Assembly: GCA_003693905.1 (NCBI GenBank)
Contig: RFLL01000336.1
Coordinates: forward strand, 1-8,228
DNA: 8,228 nt
DNA from: Alphaproteobacteria bacterium
GTDB lineage: Bacteria; Pseudomonadota; Alphaproteobacteria; Kiloniellales; J153
Reading direction: 5' to 3'
Under the pieces are notes generated by a model. The model saw only the letters and a program-made list of their open reading frames with translations, searched no databases and was not told where the DNA came from. Position 1 is the first letter of the stretch. Every line of letters begins with the position of its first letter. Position numbers and translations under genes: made by a program. Positions 1-6,178 of the stretch are shown one piece after another.

Positions 1-371
1 CCCCAGGCGATCTCGCCGTTGTGACAGGCGCCGCAGAATTCGCCGTCGAAGATTTTCAGCATGTTGATGTCGTTGCCGCCGGCCTTGAATTGAAAGCCGA
101 GGTCGGCATGGCAGACCTTGCAGCGGAACCGGATGCGGTGAAACCAGTGCGGGAACACGACCGGGCGCATGCCGGCATCGTCCGAATAGTTGTTGATGAC
201 GACGTCGCCGTATTCGGCGATCGCGCTCTCGCGCGGTAGGGCGATGATCACGGCGGCGAATATGACGATGGCAAGCGGGCCGACAGACGCTGTACGGATG
301 AAAGCCCGCCGACGGTTCCCGTTTGGTCGCCCGGACGTCGCGGATCGGTGCGGTTTGAAAGTCGGGTCCAT
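1..371 (-). CDS. c7-type triheme cytochrome c, 3' part missing (runs off left edge)
   Basis: Periplasmic or membrane-attached multiheme cytochrome c, a probable electron shuttle. The 123 visible residues show two heme attachment motifs, C84-K-V-C-H88 and C113-G-A-C-H117. A phenylalanine-proline-histidine segment (H75 and H78) precedes the first heme, and a glycine-rich GGNDI stretch lies between the hemes. This order is typical of the c7-type triheme family, so a third CxxCH is expected beyond the edge. The N-terminus has a long basic region (RRRAFIR, residues 20-26) and a hydrophobic segment at about 30-45, a signal peptide or anchor. I chose the ATG at 371 because AGGA lies 7 nt upstream; in-frame ATGs at 377 and 404 have poorer ribosome sites. 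It follows the beta-barrel gene by 62 nt and is probably cotranscribed with it. Family fairly sure; exact partner unknown. Confidence 0.85.
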   Translation of the reverse strand, partial: MDPTFKPHRSATSGRPNGNRRRAFIRTASVGPLAIVIFAAVIIALPRESAIAEYGDVVINNYSDDAGMRPVVFPHWFHRIRFRCKVCHADLGFQFKAGGNDINMLKIFDGEFCGACHNGEIAW

Positions 372-394
372 GTGCATTTCCTGTTTTTCTTGTT

Positions 395-411
395 GCTCCC
401 TCATGGGGAGC
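395..411 (-). other. Inverted repeat / mRNA hairpin between beta-barrel and triheme genes
   Basis: A perfect 6-bp inverted repeat (GCTCCC / GGGAGC) with a 5-nt loop sits in the 62-nt spacer. In the minus-strand transcript the loop contains the in-frame ATG at 404, an unlikely start for the cytochrome. No T-run follows on either strand, so it is not a classical terminator. It could be a processing or stability element. Confidence 0.4.
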
Positions 412-433
412 GGCATTTAGCCGGTAGATGGAA

Positions 434-2251
434 TCAGAACATACCGCTGAAGTCTCTGCGTATCCTCAGCATGATCAGGTTTCCGAACTGTTCGCGATTC
501 TGGAAGACCGTCGCTTCCAGGCTCGTGACGAGGCGCCCGATTCTGTATTCCAGGATGTTCCTCCAGTCGCTGCGAAACTGATTGGAGGTGTCTACCGTGT
601 CACCGCCGTCGGACAGGACGTCTTCCAGCCCGACGGCGCTCAATCTCAGCTCCGACAGGTATGAAAGGTTCTCGACGAGAAACAGGTCCCGTTCCTGATA
701 GGTCACGGTGCCATCCGCAGAGGTCGTGAAATTCGATGCGCCGGCCGTACGCTGCCGGCTTGCCTGGAGCGACAGGCTCGCCGTCCAGCTTCGCCGCACG
801 TCTATCAGCGTTTGCCGGGAGAGCTGGAACTGGGCGAGCTGAAATTCGTCCGGGTCGCTGATCGCGATGTCGCGGCGATCCGACAGCGACAGTCGGGCGA
901 AGGTGGAGATTCCCGGATCGAACGAGCGGTGGGTCAGGTGGGCGGCATGGAATAGGGACGGAACGACGCCTTCATCTGTAGAGTGCGCAACGGTGGCCTG
1001 CTGGCTGGCGCTGAACTGCACCGGGGCAAGGATCATGCTTTCGAAGGTGCGCTGGAACGTATGGCCGAGCGATGCGGACTCCCTGTTGTCGAAGCGGGTC
1101 TGCGTATCGTAGCCGAGATCGACGCTGGAATCCGCCTGCCATCGCCAGTCAAACCCGGCCACGTCCTGGCTCGGTGATTCATAGTTGAGGCTGCCGATCA
1201 TGTCGGCGCCGGCCGAGTTCTGGGCCTGCGACGTCGCCTCCCCCGCAAGGGCGCCGGCGTCACGTGTGACGGATTGCACATCGGCGCTTGCGCCGATGTT
1301 GGCCACCAGACGCTCGTTGACGGGATAATTGAGACCGGCGGTCGCGGCGGCCAGAAGATTGTTGGTTTCCGCTTCGCTGCCACCGGTGTCGAAGGTGCGT
1401 CTCTCGTTCAGGGTGCGCAAGGCGCCGTTGACGGTAAAAGGGCGGGTGCGGGGGCGCCACTGGGCGGTTACCGTGCTTTGCAGAGACAATTCGTCGAGAT
1501 CGCGTTCCTCGGTTTCATCGACCGAATACAGCACGGTTGATACCGACTGGGTGGTCACGTCGCGCAGCGGCGCCGAATCATAGCGGACCCGCCCAAGCAG
1601 CCGCATTTCCTCGGTATCGTCGTCGAGCCGCGAATCAAAATCCGACTGCTGGAAATCGGCGGCCAGGGACAGGCGGTCATGCTCGAACAGTTTCGATACC
1701 GACAGCCCGGCCTGCTGCCGGCTTTCGGAGCCGAGATCCGGCTGGTCGGTGCTTTCATGGGATGCGGTCATGTTTGCCCGCAGGTCGCTGGCAAGGACGA
1801 GATTCGAGTTCACCCCGACGCGATCGCGCACGAAATCCGAGCCGGTAAATTCGCCGGATATGCGGCTGTCGGTGTGGCTGTAGCTGAGAGTTGTCGGATA
1901 GCGACTGAGCGGCAGGACGCCGATGCTCACATCGCCGCCGAATCGAAGGGCGTCAGAATCGCCGCTTGTTCCACCGCGTTCCATTTCCGTCGCCAACTCC
2001 AGGCCTCCGGCAAGAGTGATGAACCAGGGCTGCCAGATGTAGCTGTTCAGGTCGATGAACGTATTCACCTGATTGGCGATCTGGCGCGGCTCATCGCCGA
2101 ACTGGCGGGTGCGAAACACGTTGCCTACCGATCCGGCGTACTGCACCGGGGGAATCGGAATCTCGCTTTGCGAAGCGCAGGCACACAGCGTCGCTGCGCT
2201 CACCGCCAGGACCGTCATGCGATACCAATCCCCGTGACATGCCATCGCCAC
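434..2251 (-). CDS. Outer-membrane beta-barrel protein, porin-like, possible lipoprotein
   Basis: A 605-residue protein dominated by short alternating polar/hydrophobic segments ending in aromatic residues, separated by Asp/Ser/Thr/Gly-rich turns. It ends in phenylalanine, as outer-membrane barrels often do. After the signal peptide there is no cysteine, usual for barrels that cross the periplasm unfolded. The signal region contains L22-C23-A24-C25, a plausible lipobox; signal peptidase I cleavage near the same place is the alternative. The GTG at 2251 begins 12 nt after the isomerase stop, so translational coupling is likely; an in-frame ATG at 2245 is the other candidate. I recognise no specific family. 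It lacks the N-terminal CxxC found in MtrB. Because it lies between a prolyl isomerase and a triheme cytochrome, I infer a role in moving electrons or a cytochrome across the outer membrane. Confidence 0.8.
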   Translation of the reverse strand: MAMACHGDWYRMTVLAVSAATLCACASQSEIPIPPVQYAGSVGNVFRTRQFGDEPRQIANQVNTFIDLNSYIWQPWFITLAGGLELATEMERGGTSGDSDALRFGGDVSIGVLPLSRYPTTLSYSHTDSRISGEFTGSDFVRDRVGVNSNLVLASDLRANMTASHESTDQPDLGSESRQQAGLSVSKLFEHDRLSLAADFQQSDFDSRLDDDTEEMRLLGRVRYDSAPLRDVTTQSVSTVLYSVDETEERDLDELSLQSTVTAQWRPRTRPFTVNGALRTLNERRTFDTGGSEAETNNLLAAATAGLNYPVNERLVANIGASADVQSVTRDAGALAGEATSQAQNSAGADMIGSLNYESPSQDVAGFDWRWQADSSVDLGYDTQTRFDNRESASLGHTFQRTFESMILAPVQFSASQQATVAHSTDEGVVPSLFHAAHLTHRSFDPGISTFARLSLSDRRDIAISDPDEFQLAQFQLSRQTLIDVRRSWTASLSLQASRQRTAGASNFTTSADGTVTYQERDLFLVENLSYLSELRLSAVGLEDVLSDGGDTVDTSNQFRSDWRNILEYRIGRLVTSLEATVFQNREQFGNLIMLRIRRDFSGMF

Positions 2252-2263
2252 TGCCGGACCGCA

Positions 2264-3343
2264 TCACCGCAGAGGCGCCGTTCCCTCCTCGCCCATGGCA
2301 CGCCACCGTCCGTTGAAGGTGATCTGTGCATTCGCGCGGAGGTTTGACAGCAGCTGCTGCCAGCGTTTTTCTCGTTGTGTCCTTAGCGCAAGTTTCTTCG
2401 CTCTTTCCCTGACGACCTCGAACGGTTGCAGATGCGCCGGGCGCTCGCCGAGCAGTCGGAACAGGGCATACCCTTCCAGAACCCGGACGGGAGCGGTCGT
2501 TTCGCCGACCGACAGGGAGTCCAGTGCCTTCTGAACTTCGGGGGCAAGCTGCCCGTCGTGCACGAATCCCATGTCGCCACCGGATTGTGCGGTCTTGTCG
2601 CGCGAAAATTCCTTGGCCAGCGCAGCGAAATCCTCGCCGGCCAGGATCCGTGCGTGGATTCCTTCCGCTTTCTTTTGGGCACGGCGCCAGTCTTCCGATG
2701 TTCCCCACGGCGGCACGTCGATCAGAATGACGGCGACGTGAAACGCGGGCGGTTCCGTGAAAAGGTCCGGGTTGGCTTCGTAGAACGCCCGGACTTGTGC
2801 CTCATCGAGGGCTGTTCCGGATTCGATCCGGCGCCGCAGCACATTGATGCGCGAACGTTCCAGAAGATACGCACGCATGGCCGGAAGGCGCGGTTCGAAC
2901 TCGGACCAGCGCGCGCTGTTCCCGTAGCGTTCCTTCAGTGCCGCCATCTGCATGTCGACCGCCTCCGTATCGGGCGGAATCTGCCGGCGTATCGCTTCGT
3001 TCAGGACCAGTTTATCGTCAATGAGGCGGGCCATTGCCTCGTTGCGCAATTCTCTCACTCTCTCCGGAGAACCGCCATGATAGAGTTTCTGCCGCAGGTA
3101 ACGGCGGAAATAGATATCGAACTCGCCCACCGTGATGGCGGCGCCGTCCACCGTCACGATGACCTCGTCGGGGTCAGGACCGTGAGCACGATCGGCGTTC
3201 GCATCGGGCGTTGCCTGAACCTCGCCTGCCCAGGTTCCGATAGGCACGGCAATGAGTGCGCCCAGCAGGACACCGCGGCAGACTACCGACATGGCGACGA
3301 ACATGAGGCGCCAGGCATTGAAGCAATGTGTCATGGCTTCCAT
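2264..3343 (-). CDS. Periplasmic parvulin-type peptidyl-prolyl cis-trans isomerase
   Basis: Folding catalyst that isomerises X-Pro bonds of exported proteins. Residues 1 to about 40 form a signal peptide (hydrophobic GVLLGALIAVPIG, likely cut after TWA). An alpha-helical SurA/PpiC-like N-terminal domain follows (about 58-190). The parvulin domain covers about 200-300 and carries the family hallmarks: F-S-R-D, then S-G-G-D-M-G-F, then a late V-x-x-x-E-G-Y-A-L-F strand. A basic helical tail ends the protein, 359 residues in all. Starts at GTG 3346, ATG 3343 or ATG 3334 are possible; GGAAG stands just before 3334, but at very short spacing. It is cotranscribed with the beta-barrel gene 12 nt downstream. 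Prolyl isomerases recur next to multiheme cytochrome and porin genes, so the client is probably the barrel or the tetraheme cytochrome. Confidence 0.93.
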   Translation of the reverse strand: MEAMTHCFNAWRLMFVAMSVVCRGVLLGALIAVPIGTWAGEVQATPDANADRAHGPDPDEVIVTVDGAAITVGEFDIYFRRYLRQKLYHGGSPERVRELRNEAMARLIDDKLVLNEAIRRQIPPDTEAVDMQMAALKERYGNSARWSEFEPRLPAMRAYLLERSRINVLRRRIESGTALDEAQVRAFYEANPDLFTEPPAFHVAVILIDVPPWGTSEDWRRAQKKAEGIHARILAGEDFAALAKEFSRDKTAQSGGDMGFVHDGQLAPEVQKALDSLSVGETTAPVRVLEGYALFRLLGERPAHLQPFEVVRERAKKLALRTQREKRWQQLLSNLRANAQITFNGRWRAMGEEGTAPLR

Positions 3344-3497
3344 CACAATCTGCGATCTGCGACCGCACTTGCGTTCTGATCGGTATCCTGCTGCCGCAGC
3401 CTGGCGCCGGTAACCGCGTCGGCGATCAGGACGTCATGGAACCCGCCGCTCGCCGGTCATTTGCAACGGACAAGCGGCGCCGCGGCTGCGGATCGGC

Positions 3498-3527
3498 GTT
3501 ATCCCCGAAGCGACGGGCCTGAGTCAA
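3498..3527 (-). promoter_or_regulatory. Candidate sigma70 promoter for the isomerase/beta-barrel/triheme operon
   Basis: On the minus strand, TTGACT (3527-3522, 5 of 6 to consensus) is followed after 18 bp by GATAAC (3503-3498, 4 of 6). It starts 13 nt beyond the T-run of the preceding terminator-like hairpin, a natural place for a new transcription start. The leader to the isomerase would be about 150 nt. No FNR-like box is visible here. Confidence 0.4.
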
Positions 3528-3540
3528 AAGATCCGGGGCC

Positions 3541-3579
3541 AAAAAAGATGGGCGCTGGACCATCGAGAAGGCCCAGCGC
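3541..3579 (-). terminator. Terminator-like hairpin after the tetraheme cytochrome gene
   Basis: A perfect 7-bp stem (GCGCTGG at 3552-3558 with CCAGCGC at 3573-3579) encloses a 14-nt loop. In the minus-strand transcript a run of six U (3546-3541) begins 5 nt after the stem. The large loop and the spacer make it a leaky terminator or attenuator rather than a strong one. On the plus strand short T-runs also follow, so it may act in both directions. It lies about 100 nt past the cytochrome stop codon. Confidence 0.5.
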
Positions 3580-3677
3580 TTCAGGTTTTACCGGTTTTTA
3601 TCCGTGGTCGGTTCCGAACGATTTCCATCCTTGTTCATGCGACCGCCTTACCCTTTCATTTCATTCGCAAGACCACC

Positions 3678-4493
3678 TTATTTGACGTGGCAGGTCAAGC
3701 AGAGCTGGCTGCCCGTATTGGCAACGCGCATGAAGTTGACAGCCGTCCCCGGGCCGCCCGGATCGGATTCGGCTCCGGTCCCGTTGCCCTGGTGCGGGTC
3801 GTGGCAGCTTCCACATTCCACGAAGGGTTCGGCCGCCAGGCCACCATTGCTGGTGTTGTCACGCGTGTAGAGGATGATGTCGTTTTTGTCGCGACGCCCG
3901 GCGATCGAGCCGACGTCGAGCCACCAGACCGTATTTGTGCCGATCGTGGCCGTCTGCAGGTCAGCGGTATTGAAATCGGGATCGATCACGTTGCCACCGC
4001 GGGTGAAGCCGCCGTATTCGATGCCGATCGGATGATCGTTCGAGATGTCCTTGCCGATGTTGGTGGCAAGGCCGGGCATGGTCCCGATCGCGGTCGTGCT
4101 GAGCTCCGCACCCCCGGGAACCAGCCCGCCGGATCCGGGCGCGTTGATGACCATGTCCATCGCCTGGCTGCCGTCGTGGCAGGACAGACACGCGATCGAA
4201 ACCGATCCGACAGCCAGGAAATTACCGTCGATGGTGGCGCTGTTGAGGCTGTCGTAGGTGGTGAAGCCGGCAGGATCCGGAAGCTGCTTGTTCCAGAGAG
4301 GCGCCGGCGCCGTGTTGTCGCCGCCGTGCGGCGTGTGACAGAAGACGCACACCTCATCGGTCGGCGAACCGGTGATCCTCGCCGACGACAAGTCATGCGG
4401 CGAGCCGCTGATCGTTTGTGCTTGGGCGTTAGAGAACAGACCCACTCCGAGGCTGACACCCAGGAGCATCGCCATACGGACTAGCTGCCGCAT
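3678..4493 (-). CDS. Secreted tetraheme cytochrome c, OmcE-like (possible filament subunit)
   Basis: A 271-residue exported cytochrome, probably extracellular or on the cell surface. The signal peptide is cut after A-Q-A25. Four heme motifs follow: C49-V-F-C-H53, C102-L-S-C-H106, C227-G-S-C-H231 and C265-L-T-C-H269. The mature protein has exactly eight histidines: the four in CxxCH plus H33 (SPHDLSS), H56 (CHTPH), H154 (DHPIG) and H234 (CHDPH). That suffices for bis-histidine ligation of all four hemes. The order SxHDLS, CVFCHTPH, CLSCHDG, HPIG, CxSCHDPH, then LCLTCH ending in lysine, matches, from memory, the tetraheme family that includes the Geobacter nanowire protein OmcE. No membrane segment follows the signal peptide. 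It has its own FNR-box promoter and the best ribosome site in the window. Membership of the tetraheme family is firm; polymerisation is inference. Confidence 0.92.
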   Translation of the reverse strand: MRQLVRMAMLLGVSLGVGLFSNAQAQTISGSPHDLSSARITGSPTDEVCVFCHTPHGGDNTAPAPLWNKQLPDPAGFTTYDSLNSATIDGNFLAVGSVSIACLSCHDGSQAMDMVINAPGSGGLVPGGAELSTTAIGTMPGLATNIGKDISNDHPIGIEYGGFTRGGNVIDPDFNTADLQTATIGTNTVWWLDVGSIAGRRDKNDIILYTRDNTSNGGLAAEPFVECGSCHDPHQGNGTGAESDPGGPGTAVNFMRVANTGSQLCLTCHVK

Positions 4494-4497
4494 CGGG

Positions 4498-4503
4498 ACC
4501 TCC
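4498..4503 (-). promoter_or_regulatory. Strong ribosome binding site of the tetraheme gene
   Basis: GGAGGT lies 4 nt upstream of the ATG at 4493, a near-perfect anti-16S match. It fixes the start codon and is clearly stronger than the sites of the neighbouring genes, consistent with high expression. Confidence 0.85.
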
Positions 4504-4525
4504 GTGCATTCGCGTTATCCAATCC

Positions 4526-4547
4526 GGGGATTCTTATCCCCTTTTTT
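4526..4547 (+). terminator. Perfect hairpin plus T6: plus-strand terminator and 5'-end hairpin of the tetraheme mRNA
   Basis: GGGGAT (4526-4531), a TCTT loop and ATCCCC (4536-4541) form a 6-bp stem, followed on the plus strand by six T (4542-4547), a textbook intrinsic terminator. No plus-strand gene precedes it, so its terminator role would be to stop antisense transcription. Read on the minus strand, the same sequence forms a stem-loop about 8 nt from the predicted 5' end of the tetraheme mRNA, a position where such hairpins protect mRNAs from decay. Confidence 0.65.
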
Positions 4548-4555
4548 ATGATGCT

Positions 4556-4561
4556 ATTTGA
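4556..4561 (-). promoter_or_regulatory. Predicted -10 element of the FNR-dependent tetraheme promoter
   Basis: TCAAAT on the minus strand (4 of 6 to TATAAT) lies 22 bp downstream of the FNR box, the class II spacing. It predicts a start at the A at 4549 and a 56-nt leader. TAGCAT and CATCAT just downstream are weaker alternatives. Confidence 0.55.
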
Positions 4562-4583
4562 TCCCGAAACCCTTTGAATGTCA

Positions 4584-4597
4584 TTGATCTGTATCAA
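4584..4597 (-). promoter_or_regulatory. Perfect FNR box upstream of the tetraheme gene
   Basis: The site reads TTGAT-ACAG-ATCAA on the minus strand, matching all ten conserved bases of the FNR consensus TTGAT-N4-ATCAA. It lies just past the NHL stop codon and is centred 41.5 bp before the predicted transcription start, as in class II FNR-activated promoters. CRP/FNR relatives such as FixK use similar sites. The only candidate regulator in the window is the FNR at 6238-6993. Confidence 0.85.
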
Positions 4598-4602
4598 ACG
4601 CC

Positions 4603-5748
4603 TCACAAATTCGGCGCCCTTGGCGCGGGGGCGTCGGCCGTGTCGATCTCCGAGGAGACCGACTGGTCCGGGGCCTTGCCGACCGGGGCTCCGGGGGGCA
4701 GATCGGCGGGCCGGAAGACGTCGATCTTGCGGAAAAACTGGTCGACGAAGTAGATGCGCCCGTCAGCGTCGACCGAGATGCCGGCCGGCAGCAGGTATTC
4801 ACCAGGTCCGCCGCGTTCGTCGCGGGTGCCGATGAACATCAGCACCTGCCCCTGCGGGCTGAAGATCTGGAAGTTGGCGAACCCGCTGTCGGTTACGAAT
4901 ATTTTCCCGTCCCGGTCGATGGCGATGCCTTTCGGGTGCGAGAACTGACCGGGCTGGCGACCGGCGCGGCCAAAGGAAAACAGGAACTTGCCATCCCGGT
5001 CGAAGACCTGAACCCGGAAATTCCCCGTATCGACGACATGCAGCCGGCCGTTCGGCCCCATGGCCGCCATGAGGGGAAGGTTGAATTGCCCCTCTTCCTT
5101 GCCCCGCGTTCCGATGTTGAACAGATGCGTCCCGTCGGGGCCGAAAACGCGAATCCCGTGATCCTTGCTGGTCACGCCGCCGGTATCGACGACGTAGATC
5201 CGCGATCCGTCCGCGCTGACCGCAACACCGGTCGGGCGCTGGAGGATCTCCCCCGTGCCGATGCTCCTGACATAGCCACCTTCCAGGTCGTAGACGTGGA
5301 CCCGTTTTGCCGTTCCATCAACGACATAGAGGTGGCCCACCTGGTCCGTCGCCAGGCCCAGCGGTTTGATCAGCCGACCGATCCCGCTGGTTCCGATTTC
5401 ATAGTAGCGCTGCTGGGGAAGATCGAGCACGGCCACGCGCCGGTTGACGGTGTCGCTGACGAAAATGCGCCCCTCGACGGCTTCCACGTCATAGGGCTTT
5501 GCGAACCCCCGGCCCCGTTCCGATTCGCCGGTCGCGAACCGGCGCAAGCGATCCGCGGCCGTTTCCGGTGCGACGTCACGGCTGCCGAACAGGGTTCGTT
5601 CGTAAAAATATCGCGGCTCCTCGGGCGGCGGCGGATAGGCCAGTTCGACCGGCTTGGGCGCCTCGGGCGCCGCGCAGGCCCCCATCGCCAGGAGCGCGCC
5701 GGCAATGATGGTGCGGACCGCCACCGCGCCGGCGGCCGCAAATCGCAT
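4603..5748 (-). CDS. NHL-repeat six-bladed beta-propeller lipoprotein
   Basis: An exported scaffold or binding protein, predicted as an outer-membrane lipoprotein. From the ATG at 5748 (381 residues) the signal peptide runs to lipobox M-G-A-C25, with alanine at +2. A proline-rich linker follows (PPPPEEP, about 39-45). Six NHL blades occupy about 82-345, each with a P-x-G-[IV]-A/D-G-[RK]-[IL]-[YF]-V-x-D core and a closing R-V-x-V-[FY]-D strand. A proline/alanine-rich disordered tail ends it. There is no heme motif. In-frame ATGs at 5793, 5814 and 5874 are alternatives; none has a strong ribosome site, and 5748 gives the most typical lipoprotein signal. NHL proteins are frequent neighbours of multiheme cytochrome, porin and isomerase genes. 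The job here, perhaps docking or assembly of the tetraheme cytochrome, is inferred from position. Confidence 0.9.
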   Translation of the reverse strand: MRFAAAGAVAVRTIIAGALLAMGACAAPEAPKPVELAYPPPPEEPRYFYERTLFGSRDVAPETAADRLRRFATGESERGRGFAKPYDVEAVEGRIFVSDTVNRRVAVLDLPQQRYYEIGTSGIGRLIKPLGLATDQVGHLYVVDGTAKRVHVYDLEGGYVRSIGTGEILQRPTGVAVSADGSRIYVVDTGGVTSKDHGIRVFGPDGTHLFNIGTRGKEEGQFNLPLMAAMGPNGRLHVVDTGNFRVQVFDRDGKFLFSFGRAGRQPGQFSHPKGIAIDRDGKIFVTDSGFANFQIFSPQGQVLMFIGTRDERGGPGEYLLPAGISVDADGRIYFVDQFFRKIDVFRPADLPPGAPVGKAPDQSVSSEIDTADAPAPRAPNL

Positions 5749-5905
5749 CGGATCCAGATATCGAGGTTCAGAATATCGAAGTCCGGTCGTCATCGTCGTT
5801 TTTCTCGATGTCATTTTTCTTGATGCAGGGACCTTGCCAGGTCGCCTGCACACCGGATGTCCATTCGCTGTCATATTTCTTTACCGGCAGTTTCCGTTTC
5901 GAGTC

Positions 5906-5919
5906 ATGACCTGGATCAA
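5906..5919 (-). promoter_or_regulatory. Degenerate FNR-like box upstream of the NHL gene
   Basis: On the minus strand it reads TTGAT-CCAG-GTCAT: one perfect half-site and one 3-of-5 half-site, 8 of 10 overall. At class II spacing the start would fall near 5871, compatible with NHL starts at 5748-5814 but not 5874. The corresponding -10 (TAAAGA) is poor. Confidence 0.35.
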
Positions 5920-6095
5920 GCGAGCGGCAGGGCGCTGCCAGGCTTCCGGGGAGATAAGGGCGCCAAGGTGCCGGCAACGGTCGGAGCGCGCCCGCCCGCT
6001 TTTGCGCAGACATGGTGCCTGCCCGAGCGCCTCGGCCGCAACTTGCTGGATTTGCATGCATTTACACCCTGCGCCCTTTGGCCGTTGGCTGGTTC

Positions 6096-6108
6096 GGCAT
6101 TTCATGCC
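6096..6108 (+). promoter_or_regulatory. Inverted repeat at the -35 position of the fnr promoter
   Basis: GGCAT-TTC-ATGCC is a perfect 5-bp inverted repeat that ends 8 bp before the extended -10 element, where no good -35 hexamer exists. It is a candidate operator or activator site; the regulator is unknown. Confidence 0.3.
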
Positions 6109-6113
6109 AAGAA

Positions 6114-6122
6114 TGTTATGAT
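6114..6122 (+). promoter_or_regulatory. Extended -10 promoter of fnr
   Basis: TG-T-TATGAT is an extended -10 element (TGn followed by a 5-of-6 hexamer). The hexamer lies within an 11-bp palindrome, GTTATGATAAC (6115-6125). No matching -35 is seen, as is common for this promoter type. The start would be near 6129, giving a leader of about 110 nt. Confidence 0.45.
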
Positions 6123-6178
6123 AACGACATAGAACGAGTCTGCTGGTGCGCGAACCACACGACCGGTGAGCGAGCCAC

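Larger units (their letters stand above)
3344..3677 (-). other. Intergenic region between tetraheme cytochrome and isomerase genes
   Basis: This 334-nt gap has no convincing gene. In transcription order it holds about 100 nt of 3' untranslated sequence for the tetraheme gene, a terminator-like hairpin, a sigma70-like promoter, and about 150 nt of leader before the isomerase. Short open frames here show no family features. Confidence 0.7.

Noticed and set aside
1537..1550. TTGAT half-site inside the beta-barrel gene
   Set aside because: The second half (ACTGG) does not match ATCAA, and the position is internal to a coding region.
434..2251. Assignment of the beta-barrel as MtrB
   Set aside because: It lacks the N-terminal CxxC of MtrB, and no MtrA-like decaheme gene is present in the window.
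2426..3379. Long plus-strand open frame (317 codons) opposite the isomerase gene
   Set aside because: Shadow frame in GC-rich DNA; the minus strand has a clear parvulin domain and signal peptide.
3687..4484. Long plus-strand open frame (265 codons) opposite the tetraheme gene
   Set aside because: It mirrors the cytochrome gene almost exactly, has no recognisable domain, and no ribosome site was seen. The four CxxCH motifs on the other strand settle the coding strand.
4936..5823. Long plus-strand open frame (295 codons) opposite the NHL gene
   Set aside because: Shadow of six clear NHL blades on the minus strand; no family features of its own.
6053..6060. TGCATGCA palindrome upstream of fnr
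   Set aside because: An 8-base palindrome is common by chance, and it has no symmetric flanks or placement relative to the promoter that would mark an operator.
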